The translations under genes were made by a program, and so were the position numbers. 64,000 bases of DNA from Globodera rostochiensis (taxonomy: Eukaryota > Nematoda > Chromadorea > Rhabditida > Heteroderidae): positions 297,172 through 361,171 of the forward strand of contig JAEVLN010000044.1 in the NCBI GenBank assembly GCA_018350325.1, written 5' to 3'. The notes beneath the pieces were generated by a model. The model searched no databases. It worked only from the letters and a program-made list of their open reading frames with translations, and was not told the DNA's origin. Shown here piece after piece: positions 20,144 through 39,173 of the stretch; the first letter of the stretch is position 1, and the number at the start of each line of letters is the position of its first letter.

Positions 20144-22617
20144 TTGCTAATGGTGTCCAGCGTGCCCCCTCCCTCTGACAATAAGCACAATAGCCTCAGT
20201 TGTTGTGCCGTGTGCGGCTGCATCGGTGGCAGCCTTTTCTGTGCCGTCTATTCCTGCCGCCCCTGCGCCTCTTTCTTCCGTCGGTCCGTCAGGGAAAGAC
20301 GCGAGACAATTGCCGGACGAACAAAAACGACTGTCCCATCGACAAAGTTGAAGGAACCCCCGAGGCTCGCATTTACAGGGTGCGTAAAAAGTTCCCGCAC
20401 TTTTTTTCATTTTAATTTTAGGGTCTAAAACATCTTTATTTCAAAAAGCTGAGTTCAGAATTGGATTCTTCAGAGTTTTTTGGGCTAGAAAACAAATAGA
20501 AAAAGTTAGTTTTTCCCAGAAAAAGAGCCATTTAACAAATTACAAGCCCTCAAAAATGCCCAAAAATTATTAGCATTTAGTCGCGACTTTTTTTTGGCCA
20601 TTTTGTTCACTACATACTCAAGCGGTGGTTTCAGTGCCCCAATTGCTCTAAATCTGGTAGTTCTCTTAAAATAACCACAATAGACATCCATAGAATTCAC
20701 CCTTCAAGTGACTTGGCCAAATGTCGTTATATTAAAATCCATCAAATATCGTAAAAATGCTAATTTTATTTTTGAGCTATGAGCGCGAAAATTGATAAAA
20801 ATCTCAAGATTAGCTGCAAGGGGTCGTTATTTGAGTAAAAGAAACCGATTTAAAGTGTTTGAATGCTTTATACAGAAGCAGAGCTGGATTTGTAGTGGCC
20901 CCAAGGCCGAAAAAGAGGCGCGACCAACGCAATAATTTTCGGAAGCGTTTGGAGCCTGTATCGCAGCCAAGGGAACTCATTTCGAACTTGTGATTAAGTT
21001 TTAGCCCTGATTCTGATGAACATTTTATATGTAAATTTATGTTTTTTTTTTCTTTTATTCATAAAACAAAAATTGATTTAAAAAGTGCGGGAACTTTTTA
21101 CCCACCCTGTAAATGCCGTCAATATTAACTAATCTTGGCACTTTCTGTGGGCTTTCAGATGGCATGCGAACTTGCTGTCGGGCCTGCCGCCTTCGGCGTT
21201 GCTTTCAAGCCGGAATGCGACCCGAACTGATCGCAACTGGAGACAGTATTTCGTCTCCCAAGCCTAAGTTCGTCGGCTCCCCAATGGACAGTTCCTCTCC
21301 TCAGCAAAAGCGTGCCAGGGTCGGCCCATCAGTTGCGCATTTGCCCGTCAAAGTCAATTCGTTCTCCCCCTCCTCTCCCGGAAGCTTTTCGTCTTTCCCT
21401 TTCGCCAACCGAATTTCCCAATCGGTCAGAGATTTTTGTGAAGGGGAGAAGGCCATCTGTGCTCAACACTTTGGACTCGGCACTGTGTTTGGGGAAAAGG
21501 TTGTGCTTTTCTCCAAATTCTGGTCAATCCCACTGATCAGCAGTTGTTGCCAATCACGCAAGAGGAACACAATGTGATCGAGAAGGGCTGTGTGGTGCTG
21601 TTGCTAAACTTTGTACGGACGCAATTCCCCAAAATTGACTCAATTCCAACACAGCAAAAGGTGCAACAACATTAAGCCCCCAGATTAAATGCCTAAATTT
21701 CTTTATGATTCGGGGCAGTCCATTGTCGGAAATTGTTTGGGATCCGCCCGACTCGCCCAATGTGTCGAATTTTGTTCATAAAATGATTCCCTTTTAATTA
21801 AAGGTCAGCATCCTCAAAAGCTTTACCTTCCACTTCAATTTTCTCCATTACTGCGAGTTGACGGTGAGAAGACTGACAAAGCGTATAAAACCAAAGCAAA
21901 TTTTGCTCATTAGCTCAAACACCGTCCAGCAGTGGAGGGGCACCGGCAGTTTGTGATCCTTCCAGGCTGTCTGTTTGAACTAGAGCACTTTTCCAAGACG
22001 TTCACGGGCCCGGGCAAACAGCAGCAAATGGCGTCAGTTTCCGTCACCGGTGCAGTGCCAAATTAAAAAATATAGTTTTGGCCGCTCGTTTTTGGCCCGG
22101 TTTTGCCACTTCATCACGCACGCACACTTACAAATCGTTGGCCATAGAAGCGGCGGAATTTGCCGCTATCCAAGGCATCCAATTGTGGAAGTGCGGTGAG
22201 TCTCCCCAACAAAACTTTGGCATGGCCTTTTGATAATGCGCATTTTGTGCCGTTAACGCAGTCGAAGAATGCGTCGACCTTTCGGCAGAGTTCGGCACTG
22301 ATCACTGCCCTTTGGATGCCCTATTTGCCGAACTCCATTATCTGATCGCCGCTTCGAACGGCGGCGGGACCAATGCGAGGGGTGTCGCCATTCGTTTCGG
22401 CCGAATTCTGTCGATGCTCACCGAAGTTTCGGTCTGCCAACCTCTGGGCCAAAAATAAAAAGTGCGCATCATTTGGAAGGCTTTGGGTCGCGAACTGAAC
22501 GAACTTCTCACTCTGTGTAAAGTGTTCTTGGACCCGGGAAGTTGTGTCAACTCCAATGACCTTTGGGACGCAATGTTCGCCGCAGATTCCGCCAAAGCGA
22601 ATGCAACAGCAAAATAA
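20144..22617 (+). pseudogene. Nuclear hormone receptor gene, apparently disrupted
   Basis: Homologous to the C4 zinc-finger nuclear receptors that are greatly expanded in nematodes. Finger 1 reads CAVCGCIGGSLFCAVYSC then RPCASFFRRSV. Finger 2 (CRTNKNDCPIDK) is in another frame, so a frameshift lies near 20290-20310. A mariner remnant (20376-21109) sits between it and the second half, GMRTCCRACRLRRCFQAGM (about 21159). Ligand-binding-domain pieces follow: SILKSFTFHFNFLHYCEL (about 21806), EHFSKTFTGPG (about 21985), LFAELHYLIAASNGGG (about 22320). An in-frame TAA at 22456-22458 separates QPLGQ from KVRIIWKALGRELNELL, and the frame resumes to the stop at 22615-22617. The frameshift, the insertion and the stop together suggest a pseudogene. 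Assembly error at the frameshift is possible, and the mariner may be spliced out with the intron ending at 21158. Confidence 0.75.
20376..21109. mobile_element. Internally deleted mariner-like element (734 bp)
   Basis: The terminal inverted repeats CAGGGTGCGTAAAAAGTTCC (left) and, reverse-complemented, CAGGGTGGGTAAAAAGTTCC (right) extend about 30 nt. They are flanked by TA on both sides, the Tc1/mariner target duplication. A short frame at 20942-21004, EAFGACIAAKGTHFELVIKF-stop, resembles the C-terminus of Tc1/mariner transposases. The DDE catalytic core is missing, so the copy is inactive. It is inserted between the two halves of a nuclear receptor DNA-binding domain. Confidence 0.85.
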
Positions 22618-22990
22618 ACAAAAAACCGACCCAATTACCGAGACTTTCCATTTATGCCCTTCGGGTTGTTTATTTTTACTAGTAAATGCTTTTCATTCAA
22701 GACAGGCCGGTGAACACGTTAATATATTTGAAATAAAATCCAAATCTCATCCCTATTAATAAAATTTTAGAAATTTAGCTTAAAATTTTTTTGAAAAATT
22801 GCTTAAGAGAAATGCAATAAAACCAAAAACACACCCCTTAAACTCGCACTTTTTGCATTAGCCCCCCAACCCACAAAAAAAACATTTTCTGGCTACGTCC
22901 TTGCTGAAGCATTGCATGGAATGAACGGTTTTAATATATGGCAAGAAACATATTTATTTAAAATAATAATTTAATCATTTTCTGATTCCC
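22618..22990. other. Intergenic stretch with partial dispersed repeat
   Basis: Lies between the nuclear receptor remnant and the end of beta-glucuronidase. Bases 22770-22905 contain 'gcaataaaaccaaaaacacacccc' and 'ttctggctacgtccttgct', matching the right half of the CGTAGCCAG-ended element family seen complete at 37313-37565. No gene seen. Confidence 0.5.
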
Positions 22991-25900
22991 CTAATATCGC
23001 GGGTCAAAGCAGACTTTCGCCGTTGGAGTAGTATTTTCCAACAATTTTTTGTAACGCTTTTGTATTGCATAAGCGCCCAACTTCGGCTTCCGATCCCTCG
23101 TCAGAACGCCTTTGTGGTTTCCGATCACTCGGTCTACGGCTAAAATGAACGATTTGGGGGGGGGGGGGGGAAATTGAATTGAATTGGCTCCGTTTGAATT
23201 GCACCGACATGGCGCTGTCATAAAATCAGCAAAGTTCCACAACATCTCGCCGGCAATGTCGTTGGAGCATCGCAGCACATCCAACGCTTTGCCCGTTTCT
23301 TTGATCAGCTCCGCTTGGTACTGTTCAGAGAAAGCGACGCTTGGCTGCTGAAATTGCACCAAATGCACAAAAGTAATATAAATTAAATTCGGTTTCCGAC
23401 AAATCGAAGCCGTTAATTGCACCAAATGCACAAAAGTAATATAAATTAAATTCGGTTTCCGACAAATCGAAGCCGTTAATTGCACCAAATGCACAAAAGT
23501 AATATAAATTAAATTCGGTTTCCGACAAATCGAAGCCGTTAATTGCACCAAATGCACAAAAGTAATATAAATTAAATTCGGTTTCCGACAAATCGAAGCC
23601 GTTTTTGTTATCCGCCCGCCCACCTCAGTGAATCCGCTAATTGCCTCGGCGCCGTATTCGCTCAAAATCACCGGCCTACTAAAATTGTGCCGCCAACTTC
23701 GAATTTGACCAATCTTTGACGGCCAATAAAAATTATGCATTTGAACTTTAAAAAACCAACCAATCGATCCTGAATCAGTTCCAACATCCCAATATTCCGA
23801 TACCAACCTTAGAATTAAAATGCTAAATTAAACTCTAAGAAAAGTATTCAGAAACGCTACCGAAATAATCATTGACACAAATCACATCCAAAAGCGATGC
23901 CTTAAAGAAAAGAGTTGCATTTCATTAATTATAATTTAATTTGGTGTTACTTAAAAGTCGTTTTTTCCTTAATTTCAAAAAATCTAACCGATTCAAAAAC
24001 CGTTTTAAATTCTCAATTTTAGTTTCTATTGACGAATTCGTAATCAGTGCATCAAATAACATATTTTCAGACAATTTTAGAACAAAAAATTTTCCCAAAA
24101 ATTTGACCAAAAGGGTCTCCACCCCTATGATTTTAGGCCAACTTTGAGGAGCCATAACTTTTCTCAGAATCGAGAGCGACTCAAAATTTTTGCAGATTCG
24201 TAATCAGCTCGAGTGGTATTCGGGGTCGTAGAATCTGAATCCGATCTCCGTTTCGACTAATTGAACCCCGAAGCCGAATTCGAACATTTTTCGAAAATTC
24301 AAATTCAAAAATTCGGCTCCGGGGTTCGCAATTAGTCGAAACGACGATCGGATTCAGATTCTACGACCCCGAATACCACTAGAAACAGTTTTTTTTTAAT
24401 CGAACTTTGAAACAAAATTTTATTTTTTCAAAACTAGGGGTACAAATGGGAATATTACCAACTAAGGCAAATAACTCACAACTTTTACTTCTGTCGATTC
24501 TTGGCCAAATACGACGGTTACTGGCCTTGTTGAATCGAGCTGCTTGGACAGAATGACCAAATTCCTTAAGGCCGTCCAATCGATGAAACTCCAAATTTCC
24601 CCAAAGGCTTTTTATGGCCTCTCTTTACTCAAAATATACGTCTGCCCCGGAGTTCACAGGCATTTTGGGTTCATTTGACAATGACCACATTATGACGGAC
24701 GGATGATTTCGATCGCGGCTTATCATTTCAGTGATCATTTTCGCGTGCAATTGTAAGAGCGAAGGCGATTTGTAATTCCTAAACGGCCAATGTTTTCGCA
24801 TTTATTCGTTACAAAACGACCGCTTTCCGTCCCTCCCTAGTAGCGATGTTCGAGACTTGAAATTTACAGAGACTCTCGAACATCCCTACTCCCTACCCAC
24901 CAAATTCCCACGGCCGGAACTTCCGTAATGACCGCAATTCCCATCCGGTCCGCAAGATGCGCTCTCTCCTCGGCATAAGGGTAATGGCTTGTCCGGTAAC
25001 AATTGCCGTTTAGCCAGTCGAACATGTTCAAGTCCTTGACCATCGTTGCCCGGTCGAATCCCCTGCCGTGAATCTGAAGAGAGTAAGATTCAGTCGATTA
25101 ATCAAATTATGCAATCGTTCGTACGCCGATGTCCTCGTGCATCCCAAACCCATGACAGTAAAACGGGAGACCATTGATGTATATTCTGTTTTGGTCAACC
25201 GTCACCGTTCGGAAGCCAAAAGTTTCTGAAACGAAAGCATTGAGAATTTCGAGGAATGCAACAACGGCACCTCGGTAGACATCTAAAAGCCTTTCTGAAC
25301 CGTCGGAAGAAACGGACTCGAGACGAATCTAAAGTTTAAAACCAAAGAACAACGCCATATTGCAGCAAAAGTACTTCCGCAGTGTAAAGCTTCGGGCTTC
25401 CCATTCCCTTCGGCCACCAAAGTTCGATTTTAGCGAAACTCGTTGAATTTTGGGCTCCGACCAATTCGTAGATTTTCGTTTCTTCCTCAAAAGTGTATAT
25501 GCCAACGCGAATTTTGATGCCTTTTTTGGTATGAACTCCTTCGTCAATGTCAATTCGGTAGGAAAAAAATCCTAAAAAATGGCGGAATTAAGCACAAGAA
25601 ATTCAAAAGACCCGAATGATCTGCTTGAATTCGTATCCCACGGATCAAAATTTGGGGCAAATGCCAAAGGTACACGGAACGAAGAATGCCGGCATAGTTA
25701 AAGAAGTCAAAATGCGGCACAAGATTAACCAATTCACGACCCGATGATCTAAAAGGTGCGCAACTCAGCAAAGTTGAATCGAGCTTGGGACACTTTTCAG
25801 GCCAGGGCGATTGTAATAATACCAAAAGTACGAAAATAGACTTGAAAATTGAACTCTTTTTTGCTTCCTAAAAGGAAGTGTTTGCCGATACCCCGCCCCC

Positions 25901-27146
25901 ACAAATTTAAACGCTCGAATAAACAGTTTTATCGTTGAGAAATCCCCCGGCGGAATTGTATCGCGCGACAAAGTGTTGTTGACGGCCACAGTGATCAGAT
26001 TAAGTCCCGTGAGTTGGACTTCGACTTGGAAGGGGAGGTGCCCTCCGACGTGTTCTGCCACCACTTCTCCATTAAAAAACTTAAAAAAATTGTACATCGG
26101 AAATCCGCTTAAGCGCAACCACAATAGCGTAATAATGGACACTTTCAAAGCGTATAAATGATCTCCGGGAGGATGCATTGAGCAGAAAATGCGACAAAAA
26201 GTATTTCCTTTGGTACCACGCCCATCCGACGTGGTCACGCTGCTCACTGTCCGCCGTCAAATCATTGTAAGCAGCTGGGACGGGAATCAGCGATGAGTTC
26301 TGCATCAATCAATCACAGAAAGGGACTTTGGGAGCTTATTGTAGCTGGATCCCCGTTGAAAATTTTTAAAAAATAAAATTTCAGCGTTGGGTCTTGGCCC
26401 CGGTCAATCGATCAGGCACGTATTTAGGGGGGGGGGGGGGTACGAGGGGTCACGTACCCCTTAAAAAATTGCCATATTTTAAAATTTTGCTTGAAAATCT
26501 CAACAAAATTGAGTCAAAATTCAAAATTTTCTCGGCGGCGCCTATCGGCACCGCCGACCCATCCTCCCCCAGAAGTAAAGCGGAATCTCAAAAAAATTTG
26601 CATTTTTGGAAATTGCTTAAATGGAATAAAAAATAAAAACGAAAAATGCACCCAATGTAAGCGAACAATTTTCGAAAAAAAATTGCTTTAAAAATACAAT
26701 AAAAAGGGAAAAATACACCCCCAAAAATTTTGAAAAAAAAGAAAAACGCAATAAAACCAAAAAAATGCACCCCTAAAAATTGACTTTTTTTTTTGTACCC
26801 TCCCCCAAAGCAAAAGCCTAACTTTTCTTTGCCTGCAATCGATTTGACCAATCTGACCTCAAATGCAGCCAAGTCCAATGAAGCCCAATTGTTTCGTAAG
26901 CCGATTCCAACACTATTTGGAGGTTCCCTAACAAATGTCCACAACCCGTCGAGACTATCCAATTGCCGGCGTTCGTTTTGCTGGGAAGCAAAAAAGTTTA
27001 ACACGCCGTCGTCACTTCCCTCCAGCGGGAAACTCTTATAAACTCACAGCCACGAACAAAGCATCGCTGTAATTTTTGATGGTAATTTCCACTGCAAAAA
27101 TAAAGCAAAAAGTTTTTACAAAAAATGCCCCTTGGACATAGGACAT
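22991..27146 (-). CDS. Beta-glucuronidase (GH2), lysosomal type
   Basis: Hydrolyses beta-D-glucuronides from glycosaminoglycan ends; expected in lysosomes or secreted. Candidate exon 1 is 27146-27048 (33 codons, hydrophobic start FFVKTFCFIFAV), joining in phase to QNERRQLDSLDGLWTF at 26980. In order: IPVPAAYNDL and HVGWAWYQRK (26.2 kb), EHVGGHLPFQ and NNTLSRDTIPPGDF (26.0 kb), FDFFNYAGILRSV (25.7 kb), LWWPKGMGSPKLYT (25.4 kb), GFRTVTVDQNRIYINGLPFY (25.2 kb), RTSHYPYAEE (25.0 kb). The acid/base Glu is in MWSLSNEP (24.7 kb). Then LLDVICVNDYFG (23.9 kb), LELIQDRLIGQIRSW (23.7 kb), and the nucleophile Glu in VILSEYGAEAISG (23.65 kb). Last exon: EMLWNFADFMT, VIGNHKGVLTRDRKPKLGAY, stop at 22991. 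Both catalytic Glu are present, so probably active. Several introns hold MITEs. Start is inferred. Confidence 0.88.
23350..23601. repeat. Four 63-bp tandem repeats inside a beta-glucuronidase intron
   Basis: Four units of exactly 63 nt (about 23350-23412, 23413-23475, 23476-23538, 23539-23601), nearly identical, each containing ATTGCACCAAATGCACAAAA and CCGACAAATCGAAGCCG. They make up most of the 276-nt intron 23348-23623 (donor GAG|GTGGGC, acceptor TTTCAG|CAG on the minus strand). The intron length is a multiple of three and contains no stop in the host frame. The reading frame therefore runs from exon through intron to exon, giving a 21-residue repeat (LTASICRKPNLIYITFVHLV...) if retained. 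Confidence 0.9.
24205..24380. repeat. Palindromic foldback element in a beta-glucuronidase intron
   Basis: Starting near 24212, AGTGGTATTCGGGGTCGTAG is mirrored at the right end by its reverse complement (CTACGACCCCGAATACCACT, about 24360-24380). The arms extend inward (AATCTGAATCCGATC / GATCGGATTCAGATT) to a centre near 24290. Arm length is about 75 nt. I found no clear target duplication. Non-coding. Confidence 0.8.
24841..24888. mobile_element. Minimal hAT-like MITE, 48 bp
   Basis: The ends TAGCGATGTTCGAGA and TCTCGAACATCCCTA are inverted repeats with one or two mismatches, leaving only about 18 nt between them. Flanks CTCCCTAG (24833-24840) and CTCCCTAC (24889-24896) agree at seven of eight bases, consistent with a hAT-type duplication. 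It lies in a beta-glucuronidase intron. Confidence 0.75.
26413..26805. mobile_element. Dispersed element copy with GGCGCC palindromic core
   Basis: Begins near CAGGCACGTATTTAGGGGGG and contains the core GGCGGCGCCTATCGGCACCG (26534-26555, continuing CC), then 'aaatgcacccc' phrases. The core recurs at 42346, 51313 and 62308, and diverged at 9685. It lies in the intron between the first two conserved blocks of beta-glucuronidase. The ends are not exactly defined. Confidence 0.6.
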
Positions 27147-27664
27147 GGCAGCGGTTACTTTGCCTTAAAAAGAAAGAAGCGAATTAAACACCAAAAATTG
27201 TAAGTGAAAATACTGCTTCCTCTGAATAGCGCAAATCATATAATAAAGTTTGTTACATATAATATGTCCTTTTTTAAAGATTTGTCCTTTATTTGGGGCA
27301 CGCGTCCTTTTCCGTCCTTATTTGAAATTTTTGAAGAATTTTCGTTTTAAATTTAAAAATCTTAGACAGAAGGCCAAATCAAAAAGTGCATTTTGAATGC
27401 CCCGAGATGCACAAACTGCTGCTTGGAAAGAAAAACTTATTGGGAAAAAATCATTTTAAACGAAACACACGGGCTCAAGATGAATTAACTGTTAAAAAGT
27501 TATGAGCCATGAAGTGTCCCTTTCACCGTTGTACCGCTTAATAAATGCGCAAAATCGCACAAAATGCATTCACCACCCTAAAAATCGACTTTTAGTTGTA
27601 GGATTAAGGTGTCCCAAAATTACAGGTAAATTTGAGACGAGAAACTTTCTTTGCACAACAATCA

Positions 27665-29399
27665 ATGACGGGCCAGCCGCGTCCTCTGTACATAAGCTCA
27701 TTGGTGCTTCTCCTCCCTCTTTTCCTCTTGCCCTTGTTCGTGCAGCTCCTTCTAGGCGTTTTATTCGCCATGTTCATCTACTTCCGCAACCCTCCTGCTC
27801 CCGCCGACAATGTTTCCACCCATTTCTATGACTTGACTTCGCGTTTTTTTCAAAAGGTGTCTAACTTCTTCCATGGTTTTCGACTCGGAGGTCACCGAGG
27901 AAGTCCTTTGAATGCACCCGAAAACACAATGGTCTCTTTTAAACAGGTGGGATTTCTGTAATAATACGTGAAATTCGCATTGTGCTCTTTCCAGGCCCTG
28001 AGAGAGGGGGTCGATTTGGTGGAATTCGACATCGGACTAACCCGCGACGGAGTGCCGGTACTTATGCATGACGACACCTTGGACAGAACAACCAACATGA
28101 GCGGGCTTCTTCGGGACCATGATTTCAGCGAATTAGCTGCCGAATGTAATTGTGCAGCCAGCTTCAGACGACCTCGCGGAGTTGACCTCCCGGATGAGCC
28201 ACAACCCGATGGGCGCGTTCCGATTTGTACGCTTGAAGATGTGGTCCAATGGGCGAAGGAAAAAAATGTGAAAATGTGCGTATTTTATGAAGTGGGGATA
28301 GACTGATGCACAAACGAAATTTCAGGCTATTCGATGTTAAGGACTCGGACACTGAGGTAAAATGGATGCGAAACTCAAAACCCAAACTAATGCCAGCCAC
28401 TAAATGTTCAAATCTATTTGTTGGGGAATTATTTAAATTCGGAGTATTGGTGGGAGATCCCCCCCCCATGCTGGGTACGCGCTGGCATCAAGTTAATATT
28501 TAGCTGGTCGATAAAATTGGAGAAGTATTCGAGCAGTACGATTTGTTCGACTGTGCCCTCGTTTGCTCCTTCTACCCCTGGGTCATCTATCGGATTAAGC
28601 GTCAGAATAATCGGATTCTCACAGGTTACTGACGAGTAAAGCACATAAGGTTGGGTTTTGTCGTCACTGACAGGGCGTCGGGTAAAAATAAAAGAGTAAT
28701 AACTTTGTTTTACCCCCCCCCCTTTTTTTTTGTTTTAAAGTCGATAAAAAGGTGTTTTCTGGGGCATTCTCTGTCCTTTTATTCATGTTTCGCTTTTAGG
28801 AGTCACTTGGCGTCGTCGGTAATACGCCTTTTCATTGAAAAAATCGTCTTCTTAGGTTCATTTCATACGTCGATCTGGAAATGACGATCCCTCGTTTTCC
28901 CGCTAATTTGGTCCATCAAGGGGCAGTTGCTCTTGATTCTCTGCTTAAATGGTTTTGAATTTACTATTTCACTTCGTTATAGTCGTCTCATTATTTAGGA
29001 GTATCAAAATTTTTCTGCCTCAGTTTGTCGGTGCGGATATGGTGTTGATCGAGGTTAATTGAATTTATTTACAGACTCTTACAATTTATTTAAGCGCGGC
29101 GAAATTTACGAGTGAGTCGAGCGATGGACTTGGGTTGAACTGAAATGGGTGTTTCCATAGGAATTTTGTGGAGGATATGCACAACCGAGGGCTGCGCGTA
29201 TGCGCATGGACAGTGAATGATTCTAATGAAATGGTCTGAAGTTGGATACAGACATGGAAAAGCATTCAGACGGATTTCGTTTCAGATCTGGATGGCACAA
29301 AAGCTGAAAATCCCTTTTCTTACCGACCGTCCACTTAATGCGCACCACTTATTGGATGCCACTGACGGAGTAAACAATGCGGAGGTGGCATTGACTTGA
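27665..29399 (+). CDS. Glycerophosphodiester phosphodiesterase, GDE1-like membrane enzyme
   Basis: Hydrolyses glycerophosphodiesters at membranes. Exon 1 (27665-27946) encodes MTGQPRPLYISS, a strong hydrophobic anchor and the metal/active-site block GGHRGSPLNAPENTMVSF. Exon 2 (27995-28275) has DLVEFDIGLTRDGVPVLMHD with the catalytic GDPD residues (E, D, H). Exon 3 is 28326-28356. Exon 4 (28504-28624) has DLFDCALVCSFYPWVIYRIK. Exon 5 is 28800-28818. Exon 6 starts at 28856 (SYVDLEMTIPRFPANLVHQG). One or two junctions between 28950 and 29065 remain unresolved. Later exons give NFVEDMHNRGLRVCAWTVND (about 29162) and MAQKLKIPFLTDRP (about 29288), stop at 29397-29399. The order matches GDE1/MIR16. 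The unresolved junction could hide a mutation, but conservation on both sides argues for a working gene. Its end lies 132 bp from the convergent pecanex stop. Confidence 0.88.
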
Positions 29400-29531
29400 A
29401 TTAGATACTAGATTATGTTTAGAAATCTTTAATAGAATATCAGAGCTTGTGTGGTGTTGTGTATATATATGTGTGTACAACAAGAGTTACCAAAATGCAA
29501 ATAAAGCCGTGATTTCCCAATTTGTTTTTAC

Positions 29532-38336
<8,805 letters not shown>

Positions 38337-38455
38337 TATCGTGCTTAAGTAACTACAATTTGTATTGTACATACAGTACCTTCAAATCAAAGCAAAACAA
38401 TGTGCTTCCGGGGTTCTACATATTTAGCCATTTTTTATTAAGAAAGATGCAATAA

Positions 38456-39173
38456 ATTTTTCCCATTTTTGAGATTTCAAAGAAAACCATTTTTTAGAAT
38501 TTAAAAATCAGATGCCTAAAATAAGTTTTTGATCCTATTTTAAAGAGAAAATCCAAAAATAGCTTTCTTAGACATTTTTTTAAGTTAAAAAAAAAATTTC
38601 CAGGAAAATTCAAAAAGTAATGAGAAAAATGTTTAAAAACTAACTAATTTGGCCATCTGTCTTATTTATTTTAAATTGAACGAAAATTTTTTCAAGAAAT
38701 CTCAAATAAGGACAGAAAAGGACGCGTACTCCAAATAAAGTACAAATCTTTAAAAAAAGTACATTTCAATTGTAAAATGGGGTGCCCCAAATAAAGTACA
38801 TACTTTAAAAATCATATGTATGTGTGTATCACATCCCTGGTTTAGTCTGGTGACAAATGCAATTTTGGTTTCTATTGCATCATCGTGCATTTTTTTTTTG
38901 TTCTTTCATTTTAAATACATATAACTGCTACATCTTTGCCAGCCAATATTATCGGCGGTAGAAATAATTACATTCACATACCTTCCTTTCATCCACCGAC
39001 AATTTATGTGTATTTACACCCTTCAGTTTTTTCCAAATAACTGACGTTTGTGCATCCTTTAGGCTCTCTGCTTGTTCCTTTCCTTTTATGATGCATTATT
39101 GACCACTTTTGCCATATTTTTGCCTCGACCACTCCGAAACCGCAGATAAGCGGCGAAGTTACTTCTCTTTCCA
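38456..39173. other. Intergenic region between pecanex and cystinosin
   Basis: Must contain the divergent promoters. Bases 38690-38820 hold a copy of the A-rich dispersed repeat (ctcaaataaggacagaaaaggacgcg...). No gene seen. Confidence 0.5.
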
